NCBI GenBank assembly: GCA_008711295.1
Contig: VUYV01000011.1
Location: 4,765,849 to 4,829,848, forward strand
From: Anarhynchus alexandrinus
Lineage: Eukaryota; Chordata; Aves; Charadriiformes; Charadriidae
Direction of reading: 5' to 3'
Length of the DNA stretch: 64,000 bases
This document shows, piece after piece, positions 39,520 to 48,221 of this stretch; the first letter of the stretch is position 1; each line of letters opens with the position of its first letter. The notes beneath the pieces were generated by a model, which did not search any database, had not been told where the DNA came from, and worked only from the letters and a program-made list of their open reading frames with translations. Made by a program: the position numbers and the translations under genes.

Positions 39520-39700
39520 GAACGAACTCCAGCTCACGCTGGGCTAACCTGCACGCCTGAGCACCCTCTGGTGCTCAGTGCCGGCCGGCCCAAGCCGAGC
39601 GGTTCCGCACAGTCCATCAGTCCCGGGGGTTACGTACGCACCCAGCGCAATGCTGCTGAGCAGAGTCGCACCAGAGCATCCTTGGCCAACGCTTGTGGTT
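39520..39700. promoter_or_regulatory. GC- and CpG-rich patch in intron
   Basis: This is a stretch of under 200 bp with many CpGs (for example ccggccggcc, gccgagcggttccgc, cccgggggttacgtacgcac, cagcgcaatg) in an otherwise CpG-poor, AT-rich intron. It is too short for a classical CpG island. It may be a small regulatory element or a decayed GC-rich insertion. No TATA box or transcript is evident. Confidence 0.4.
39557..39578 (-). promoter_or_regulatory. CTCF-like motif in a 9-bp palindrome
   Basis: On the minus strand this reads CTGAGCACCAGAGGGTGCTC plus AG. The core GCACCAGAGGGTGC differs at two positions from the common CTCF core CCACCAGAGGGCGC. The same bases form a perfect inverted repeat, ctgagcacc / ggtgctcag, with a 4-nt spacer. 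Motif resemblance only; occupancy is unknown. Confidence 0.4.
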
Positions 39701-39790
39701 CATCTCAGAGAAGTTGGGAACAAGCAAGGGTCTTCATTTTTTCAGCTTGGAAATAGTGGGTTTAAATTAGCCCATTGTCAAAGGCAAGAT

Positions 39791-39982
39791 GTTTGTGTGT
39801 TTGTTTTATATATAAATATATATATATTTGTTAGTATATCCATGTGTGTGAATATGTATGTGTATGGATTTATATATACACAGATATTCGTATACACATA
39901 TAAATACACATATTGATATACATGCATATACATATAGCATACACACAGATATCCATATTTTTTAATATATACGCACATATAT
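39791..39982. repeat. imperfect TA/TG/CA microsatellite
   Basis: Alternating purine-pyrimidine sequence: gtgtgt and tatataaatatatatatat, then tgtatgtgta, then tacacatataaatacacata and acatgcatatacatata. It produces long open frames on both strands that are only repeat translations (alternating Tyr, Ile, Val, Cys). Confidence 0.9.
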
Positions 39983-40110
39983 TTTCTTGACCATTTATTT
40001 TCATAAGCAGGCTTTATGCTTGCCCTCACTTTTTCATTCTCTTACTCATTGGCAAAAAATGTGTATGTGTCCATATAAGTCTGCACAGAGGAGGAGAGGG
40101 AAGGAGGAAA

Positions 40111-40146
40111 GTGTGTGCGTATATATATATATAAAAATATATATAG
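40111..40146. repeat. (GT)n(AT)n microsatellite
   Basis: This reads gtgtgtgcgtatatatatatataaaaatatatatag. It lies about 130 bp beyond the larger TA/CA tract and is probably part of the same repeat-prone zone. Confidence 0.9.
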
Positions 40147-42331
40147 TTTTTACACCATCTCAGCTGACTGTAATCCATAGGCCTCCACTCTACACAGAAG
40201 CACTTATCTATCAGCAGGTCCCCTTTCATGTACCCTGCATAAATGCTACAGCCATCCATTACAACATGACCAGGTCAGCAGCATTTAGCTCTTCTCTCCC
40301 CATGAACAGATGCTGAATTCCTTGCTGTAAAGCAGAACAATGCTGAAGGTACTATGTGGACTGGTTGCAGCCACTCACTTTCTAACAAACGTCTGAATGG
40401 AGTCTCCTCCTCTGTCAAGGTTTTCAGTAAGTGGAGCTCTATGAAGTGCTGGTAATTTAACACAAGCTATAGCTTCAGAGCAGGGATGCCAGGTATCCCA
40501 TGACAAACAAGTACAGCCCAATTTGGCCATATTTCACTTCAGTAAAATTGTAAATGTTCCTTCAGAGTGCTCCTGCACTGGCAGCAAGCATAACCATTTT
40601 ATACGCATCCATGCGATAAGTGCTCCTCCCAAATCCCCAGTCTCTCCTTTACAACCCCAAAAGCAGCCTTGGGAGAAGCAGCACCTCCTGTACAAAGAAC
40701 GAATATCACACAAGGTGGCTCATGTGGAACAAAAGTAGCTGCAAGATGGAAGCATGAATGAAAGCACCCAAGCGAGGACTGCAGTGTATGCTACAACAGC
40801 ACAAAACCCACCTTTTTTTAAAAAAAAGTCCTATCACCTAGTTCCATACTACAAACTTACTCTCTGCTTGCTAAAAGTGTTTCAGTGAGAAAAATAAAAT
40901 TACTTTAAAAATGATGATGGAACTGAATTTCAGACAATGGGGAAATTCAGTCTATTAATCATTGAGTTAATCTATTTATTCACCTTGAAAAAATCCTGAT
41001 GAGGAGAAAGTCTATTAAAAGAATACAGGAATTCAGCTGCCACCTTCCTCACTGAGTAAGCAATCAGAAGAAGCCCCTTTGAACCCTGCGTTAATAAAAT
41101 TCTCATTAAATGCAAACCTGCACAATGTTATCTTAAAGAGGCTCATTAGCTTATAAAAAAATTACTTGTCTCAAAATGTGCTTATTTCCTCATAGGTGAG
41201 AAGGTGAGTTTTCAAACCACTAACTGCTGCAGCTTCTGATTTCAACCCCATCAGCGCTGCAGCTGTATCTTGCAGTCCATCATGGCTCAATTATTTATGT
41301 AAACCACAGAGACAAATCCACAGATAGAAGTTACAATCACTATTATGGGATAGCACAGAAACAAGGACCACTCATTCCAGTACGGCGTGTAAGATTTCAA
41401 CCAGATAAGGCTATTATTATTCCGTCTTCTTCAACTTTTCGTTTTCTTTAGGTTGGACAGAAATCTGTCTGTAGAAAGGAGAGGTATGGACAGCTGGTAG
41501 GAATAGCCTCCCCGTCTCTCAACACTTGAACATTTGTGATTGCTCTTTTCACTGGAGTAAAGACTAGAAAAATCAGATGATCAGCAACAACAAAACCCAA
41601 TCAGACTGCCTAGTGGAGAATAGGTTCCAACTAGAAAGTATTTAATACCATAATAGGATACACAAAGTGGGATCTCTCTCTGCGGCTGTTTAAACGAGAA
41701 TGGGTCAAAGATTCTCGAGGTATTACTCATCCTGACTCTGTATTAAAGCAATTAATCAGATGAACTCGCCAATCCAGGACTGTGGGGTACAAGCAGGGCT
41801 GATGTGTCTCCCCAACAGTTACTCCTGCAACAGAGATGCATTGCAGCCTTGAAAAGTTGCGAACAAGCCACCGCTCCTCTCCTGGCAGAAATACACGTAA
41901 GATTGTACGCTAGGGTTTAAGACACTTGTTAAAGCCCACCACAGGCATGCGCACACAGATGTTTTTACATTTGTAATCTTTCCCACCAAAAGCCTTAGGA
42001 TAAGGACATGACAATTTTTATTTATTTATTTTTAAACAGCTGTTGTAATGAGATGAAGATATAAAGCAAAGCATGACTTCACTCCGCACTGTTACAGCAA
42101 AAAGCGGGTGATCATTGCTCATAAAAACTTTCCAGAATGATGGAACAAGCTGAGGGAAAAATCTAACATGAGGTGAATTTCTCCAAATTCGTTCCTTTCG
42201 TGGCCAAGGCATTCAAATAAGCAGCAGTACACTAAGACCACTCTAAGGGGAAACCAAAGGGGCGTAAACAAACATGCAATCCAGACAATGGGGAGCTAAG
42301 CCAGGCTCAAACCAGCATGTCCTTATCAATG

Positions 42332-42353
42332 CATAAGATAATTACATCTTATG
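42332..42353. other. 8-bp inverted repeat around an AT core
   Basis: The sequence cataagat-aattac-atcttatg is a perfect 8-bp inverted repeat with a 6-nt spacer containing a homeodomain-type TAATTA-like core. It lies in an AT-rich block with further cattaac and taataaagc motifs. Such repeats occur by chance several times in a window this size. Confidence 0.4.
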
Positions 42354-43868
42354 AAAATATTGGCATTCATTAACATACTGTGTTTCTCTAATAAAGCCAT
42401 CAGCCTGACAGCCCTAAATGGTTTATTCTCCTCAAGCATCCCCCTCTCCCTGTTTCTCTTTGGTGATTTGTGCTTGCAACATCTCCATGACTCCACAACA
42501 CAGAGCCAGAAGTTGTGTGTGCACAAGGCTACAGTTTGCACTCCTGGTCCAACACCAGGAGAAAACATGGGGCCCTCGTATTAATGGTCTTCCTACAGAC
42601 CTTGCTGAAGAAGTGGGACAGCCAACAGACCAGGACAGACTGGTCTTTCCCAACAGACTGCAGAAAGCTTCAGACCTTGGAAGGCTCAAGGCATTCCTCG
42701 AAGAATTATCCTCTCATCCTTCCGCTGCATGATCTGCAACTTTCAAACACCTAAATTCAGTCTTTAGGCGAAAAAGGAGTATACATTATCACAGACCTTT
42801 CACTTCATCTATTTTCCCCGGAATGAGACAAGTCTTTTGAAACTTTCTAAAGCATTTTCTCTCAAAAAAAGGCATCTAGTCCCAGTCGCCACTTTGGCAG
42901 TGTGATGTTTCAATCACCTTCACAAAAGCACAGTACCTTTGGATTTCTCCAGCATGCAACAACTGGCTGCTCAAAAATCTATACAGTCAAAGAACCCTTC
43001 CAATGTAATATTTTTACCATGAGAAGAAAACAAACAAGTCTATGAAATACCCACCCCATTACCTTTTTTATTTTTTAAGAGGAAATGGGATAAGTGAAAC
43101 AGACTAACTTCTTTGAAGTCTAATCCCTCTCCAGGCCTTGAATTATCTCTAATTTAGGCCTTGTCTAATTTCACTGAGTGAAAAGCCATGAAATTCATTC
43201 ACGAAAACTTCTAAAGCTAGTGAAGGACCACGTGAAATTTCCACATACATGTGCAGTTGGGTGGAGCAGGGAAAAGCTACCAAAAGCCTAGAAGAGAAAC
43301 ATGTCCAAGGTTTCCCTGGTTCCAGACAGCACCATGCACTGACCATGTCTGATACAGGCTGTCCAGGGAGGAGTATCACGGTGCCAGTTTTTCGGTTGTA
43401 TCTTGTCTCGGCTCCATGCTGATCTTTACAAAAGCAGCTGTTGAGCCAACAGGAAATGAGCCAGTGCAAAATCTTGGTTGCACAAACCAGAGGTCAGCAC
43501 AAAGCCTCTGTGACCACTTGCTTTTTTTATCTCTTTCCAGTTTAGACTTCTCTCCCTGGGTATACAGAGAATTCCCAGGGCAGCCACTTTGCGTCACATT
43601 AAATGACATTAATTCACCAACAGTTATGTGTTCTGCTGCTTCACTCCGAGTGCATTATCTGCCCACGAGCGTTCATTTATGTCTGTTTACAAAAAATAAA
43701 AATAAGGATAGTAGCAAAATAAATCTTCTGGAACCATACGTGATGTTATTAAGCTTACAGACTTACTAAGGGAACCTTTAAGGTGGTTTATAGACACGTA
43801 AGATGTATATTGACTTGAAAGATGCCCTCAGAGAGTTTGTCCCGACAATCTCTTTTGCAGTGAGGAAA

Positions 43869-43945
43869 ATGACAAGTACTAGTCATGTAGCAGCACTGAG
43901 CTACTTGGTGTTGCATAAACACCAAGTATCTGCGGTGACCGCAGA
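43869..43945. other. cluster of four consecutive inverted repeats
   Basis: In 77 bp four inverted repeats follow one another. These are atgac/gtcat (43869-43873, 43882-43886), gtagc/gctac (43887-43891, 43900-43904), tacttggtgtt/aacaccaagta (43902-43912, 43918-43928, 5-nt loop) and tctgcggt/accgcaga (43929-43936, 43938-43945, 1-nt centre). The last two are perfect and abut exactly. They could be drawn as a string of hairpins in RNA or DNA. The second and third overlap by three bases, so not all can form fully at once. No tRNA, snoRNA or miRNA family is recognised. Confidence 0.6.
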
Positions 43946-44440
43946 AGTGATGGACAGGTATTTTTTCAGTATAAATACTCATATCTTTTATGGTTTGTTT
44001 ACAAGCCAGAGAAACAGTAAATTCTCTCTCTCAACATTCTTCCATTTTCCAATCAATCAGATCCATGAGCCTCTTGCCCAGTACCCAGCTGGGTCAGTAC
44101 TAGCTGCTTCAGAAGCCAGGAAAAGAAATTATTGCTGTCATGAAGGAATACAGCACAAAAGCACCCCCAGATATTCCTCAGCCTTACAAGTAGAACATCT
44201 GCCCTTGAACAGGAGGAAGAGGTTTAAGAGAATACTGAAATGTCCTTAAATAATCAGTTTTAAACACACACAAAAATCTTGCAGTGTTAAAAGAGGCCTC
44301 GAATCTGCTTATTACAGCTGGCTTATAGTCCCCTTCATAGCTTCATAGAATTACAATAGAATCACGCATCAGAAATCCATTAGGTCCACAATTGCTCTGC
44401 TAGCACAGCATTGTTCCCTACTGTATAACTTCTCCCAAGA

Positions 44441-44508
44441 ATGCTGTGAGGATTAATTCATTACAGCTTGTGCCATGCTTTGAAAGCACTCAGTCTACAG
44501 AAGAGCCG
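44441..44508 (+). repeat. MIR-like SINE remnant, 3' part
   Basis: The stretch atgctgtgaggattaattca, then gcttgtgccatgctttgaaagcac, resembles the MIR segment GTTGTGAGGATTAAATGAG..AATACATGTAAAGCGCTTTGAAA. It is a short, diverged match only 200 bp downstream (in gene terms) of an ARMH3 exon. Confidence 0.45.
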
Positions 44509-44712
44509 AGAGAATTATTAGAAAGAGGACAATCAAACCCTGGTGATCCTCTCTTTATCCCAGTGGGCCCTGTTTAGAGCAGCAATTTAGCCCAACAAAG
44601 AAAACAAATTCAAAATAAAATTCAATACAACAAATGTGAAAGTGTCACGATAAGAATGCAGTCACACAGGACACAAGAATCTCTACAGTGGTTATTAACT
44701 TCTACTCCTTAC

Positions 44713-44788
44713 CTAATATTGACTAATGCATGGGTCACCTTGCTTGCAGGTTCTTTCCATTGACCAGCATTGGTAGAAAGCCTTAGAA
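44713..44788 (-). CDS. ARMH3: ARMH3 coding exon ([20 protein letters not shown])
   Basis: This 76 nt exon is too short for most ORF scans. The acceptor is tcttttcctttcag and the donor is TTAG followed by gtaagg. It starts with TT, completing a Val codon (G/TT), then 24 codons from [10 protein letters not shown] to HALVNI, and ends with AG, the first two bases of an Arg codon (AG/A). Phase therefore fits on both sides. The match to ARMH3 is close, with Pro in KEPASK where I recall Ala in human. Its downstream intron is the very long one (34.8 kb). The exon corresponds to about residues 568-593 of the human protein. Confidence 0.94.
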
Positions 44789-47494
44789 CTGAAAGGAAAA
44801 GACAGTTAACAGTGCTGGGACAGAACTGGCAATTTTATAATCTAAAATGTCAAAAAAATCTGCTTTCGTGAGATGGCAGTCTGGGAACCACATCAGAACA
44901 AAGGTCATCTTTGAGACAATCTGTGATCCAGGGCAGAAGTTCCCTTCAGAGCCCACCTAAGAAACGTGAGGAACATGGAAGAGGTGAGCAGGACAAGATA
45001 AAGACTGGTAGACAGGAAGCAGAGGGGACTGAAAAGCCGAGGTCCTCCTAACTGCTTTCATCACCACATATTAAAGTTCATTTCTCCCAGAAACAGAACA
45101 GTGTCCCAGATCTATGATACCTTTTATTCTCCTATTCTCCAGCTCCTATGTATGCAAGGTTCCATCTGAGCTGGACTACATCCTGCGATTTAAACCCAAC
45201 CCAGAAGTGATGGATTCTTTACCTCCCTATTTATCTGGAATTGCAGAAAGGGGTTACACACCAGCCTAGAGAAAAACACTCCCGGTAGGAATGAGGGCGT
45301 TGTTCTGTTGCACAGATGGTCTCTGACAGACTTGGGAGCAGATCTGAAAACATTCTGCAACAGGAAGAACTTCTAGGAAATCAAATCCTTTTCTGCTAGA
45401 GGACCCTAAATATTTATTTAGGTCAGAATCTGTAGTGTTTCTATGGTGGCAGTTACCTGCACATCTCTTAGTAAGTATCAAAACAATAACAGATCCTGTA
45501 GCACGCTTTTGGATTATTTTTCCATATTGCCTGAATAGAAGGGAATTTTCTAGGAATTTGTATATACAGGGTTTTCTGGAGATTACATTCCACAAGAAAG
45601 GTTCACCTTCAACTTAGAAGTGAAGCAACAGCATGTCATCAGAATTTAGGATCATATAGAAACACAGATGCTACAAGTGAATCCATAAGTACAGTGGCTG
45701 CATACTTGTGCCTATTATTACACAAGAGAAGCTTTCGGTCCTGCATATATGGATAAAGTTTAGATTCAGGACAAGAAAAAAAATAAGTAACAACCAAGGC
45801 AACTAGGTTCCACCTCCACTCCCAACATAGAAAGTTTCAGCCACATTAACAGGAAAACTAAAGGATAAAGTAGCTTTCTCATCTGTGCTAACAAACGTCC
45901 CAAGGCTAGGGGACAGAAGGGTGACTGTAGTCCCAGTGAGATGGATTGACAAGCCAAGGGAAGCTGTCAGGACACCTGGTTAAACTGTGGCTTTCATCAA
46001 CTTGAGACAGTGCTACCTTCTTGCTTCCTAGTCCTACCATTACATGTCTTCTGCAGAAAAAAAATGCCAGCTCTGAGTAAGATTATTTTGTCAAACAGTA
46101 GATACTGTACTTGAATATCTGAAGTAATGTATTCAGAGAGAGTTTCCATTCAGGCACCTACAACATTAATTCAAAGGGGTTTGCTCTGTGCAGCAGGACG
46201 GAAAACACTCATGTGACAAATGAATTGTTTCAACAGGTCAGATGTGCCTATTGCAGCCCAACTGAGTAAGTATTTGAGTGCTTTACTCTTCCGTTCCACT
46301 TTCCTTCAGCTTCTGCAGGGGTCGGGTTTGTAAAATTACTGGCTAGTAAAAGCACCTCATCTTACTAGCTGTAATTCTTGGGAGTAGGAAATGGGTTTGC
46401 AAAAAATCTTATGTGCTCAGAGGGCACAAAAATGGCCAAGTGATCCCTTATACAACAGATGAAAACTGTAGGAAGTTTGTACAAAAGGGTAGTTCATTTT
46501 TCCTCGCAATTGCAGGCAGTATTCGGCTACTTTTATTTAGGTGAGGATAGTTCTCTCCCACGTCAGGAGAGTACTGTGGCCAACTGCCTCTCTCCCACTG
46601 CCCTTTAACCCCTTATATGCTTATATTAACTCCTGTTGTTCATTGGGTGATCATGCTGAGAAGGGAGCAGGGAGTGAAGGGAAGAAAGGTCCTTCTCGAA
46701 CAAAGCAAACAAAGAACACAGCTATATTATTTTCTTCACAGCTTCAATCACGCAGGTACTACACCAGCGCTGCTGCAGCTACCCTTAGCTCCTGTGTATA
46801 CGCTGGCTGATTATGCCTCCATGCATTCCTTGCTCTCCTTTGTTCCTCTTTTCCATGCTGGGTGTCACTTGGTGGCATTCCAGCACGCCTCTCTCTCTTT
46901 GAAGGATGGCAGCTTCTCCCTGTTTTGCCAGTAGGCACATTCTTCAGTCCAGTGATTCGCTTGTCATTGCAAGCAGGTTTGTGAGGGCTGTTTTCTTGGT
47001 TTGTTTTGGCAATAAGTGCAGTGGATGTGATTTGTCTAGCACAGCAAGCTTCTCGTTATAAGTTTCTTAAATTCTTTTCCAAATTCTTGTTTGCAGTGAG
47101 CGTTCCTCTGTGCTGGCTGGTTCTGCAGCATGTACCTGTGCTCTGACTTGAAACTGTCAAATATGATACATGCAAACTACATGAAGATGCATGAAACAAC
47201 GTGCACCTAGTGGTGCCAACAAATTTATATTTTCAACCACAGTAAGTGGCTGCCAGAGAAGCAGTGGGTCTGTTCCTATTTCTTTTCTGACTAAAAAACC
47301 AAATGTATCCCTCTAACAAGTTTACCCCTCTCTCAAGTCTTAACTTACCAAACATGTCCTAGCACACAAAACACACCCACTGACCAAGACACACAGCAGC
47401 AGCAGGTGGACAGAAAACACCCGACACAAACATCCCTCTGCCACCACCCTCACTTCTAGTGAATAGTATTCCTGACCAGTCCAGAGGTACTCAC
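44789..47494 (-). other. ARMH3: ARMH3 intron, 2.7 kb
   Basis: This is a GT-AG intron between the TYGDTF exon and the LRLSTN exon. I see ordinary unique-looking AT-rich sequence with short chance open frames. No transposon or RNA gene is recognised. Confidence 0.88.
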
Positions 47495-47621
47495 CCATAG
47501 AATAAAGGTTGTCAAAATTCTGATGCATCCGAATGATTTCATAATACAGCTCATCATAGCTGCTGGGAGTGGGGAGAAAGGTGTCTCCGTAAGTGATGAA
47601 CATGTTGAACAGGTTCACAAC
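47495..47621 (-). CDS. ARMH3: ARMH3 coding exon ([20 protein letters not shown])
   Basis: This 127 nt exon is the longest coding piece in the window. The acceptor is cttccttgtatag and the donor is ATGG followed by gtgagtacc. It reads 42 codons beginning [20 protein letters not shown] and ending [20 protein letters not shown]. The final G joins TT of the next exon to make Val. It encodes the tyrosine-rich central segment of DUF1741, about residues 526-568 of human ARMH3. Compared with the human sequence as I remember it there are small substitutions (VVNLF for IVNLF, MHQNF for MHQSF). The open frame continues past the donor into intron ([10 protein letters not shown] and onward), which is read-through and not protein. 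Confidence 0.96.
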
Positions 47622-48138
47622 CTATACAAGGAAGTGAAAAGAAGTTACAACAGGAATATTTACACAAAATCTACTCTGCAACAGAAGCAATACAATGACC
47701 AAAACCTTCAAAGAAATAACTCTCAGTTGCATCACGCAGTATTACATTACTTCGTTGCTTTATCTATTATTTTCCTTATAGTACAGAAGAGACAGACAAG
47801 AAGCTTAAGTACTATTGTATCTGGGGCCAGGAAAATAGGTTTCTATTATTTTGTATACAAAGGGCCACAGAACAAGAAAAAGCATTACTAAATCTGGAAA
47901 ATTAAACTAAGCCTTTCCTCACAGAGACTTGTTTATTTCAATGAGCAGACCCTACAAGTGAGTCCAAGCATTGCCCTTTCCAAATACCTAGCAAAACCAA
48001 CCACAACAATATTCCTCAGCTTTGCGGCTTTGTTCTGATATCTCCTTACCAGGCCAGAAATCCCGGATTCTTTCCTAAGATTCATTCAAGATCAATCAAG
48101 TTGTTTAAAATAAGAGGATTTGCTTTGTCTGTACTCAC
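47622..48138 (-). other. ARMH3: ARMH3 intron, 517 bp
   Basis: This is a short GT-AG intron (donor gtgagtac, acceptor ttgtatag). It contains nothing distinctive beyond a pyrimidine-rich 3' end. Confidence 0.92.
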
Positions 48139-48221
48139 CATAAGAGCAAGGGTGAAGATGTTGTGCTTGGCCAGCAACACTGTCTCATTAGACATGAGAA
48201 ACTTCAACAAGTTGATCAAGG
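48139..48221 (-). CDS. ARMH3: ARMH3 coding exon ([20 protein letters not shown])
   Basis: This 83 nt exon has a tttctcctag acceptor and a strong donor (ATG followed by gtgagtac). It starts with two bases (CC) that finish the Ala codon begun in the upstream exon. It then reads 27 codons, [20 protein letters not shown] followed by IFTLALM, and ends on a codon boundary. This is one of the most conserved helices of the ARMH3 C-terminal domain. It appears identical to human over its whole length as far as I can recall. A minus-strand open frame through this exon (48309-48082) runs into intron on both sides, so its ends are not protein ends. Only 517 bp of intron separate it from the next exon. Confidence 0.95.

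Larger units (their letters stand above)
9880..44712 (-). other. ARMH3: ARMH3 intron of 34.8 kb
   Basis: The donor is at 44712 and the acceptor at 9880 (minus strand), both consensus. I see no internal ARMH3 exon, and the phase across the intron (AG/A) is complete without one. It holds MIR-like pieces (12.1, 15.4 and 44.4 kb), a possible mariner fragment (25.5 kb), CR1 fragments (33.0 and 38.6 kb), homopolymer tracts, TA/CA microsatellites, a GC-rich patch (39.5 kb), inverted repeats (42.3 and 43.9 kb) and several AT-rich homeodomain-motif clusters. Numerous open frames of 60-148 codons are spread evenly and look like chance. A nested noncoding transcript cannot be excluded. Confidence 0.85.

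Noticed and set aside
39778..40029. 83- to 112-codon frames rich in Tyr, Ile, Val and Cys
   Set aside because: Translations of TA/CA microsatellite sequence.
43803..44249. 148-codon plus-strand open frame
   Set aside because: No domain or family resemblance; chance length. It happens to cross the inverted-repeat cluster.
44330..44380. catagcttcatagaattacaatagaatca considered as a CR1 tail
   Set aside because: The 8-mer period is not kept and no CR1 3' sequence lies beside it.
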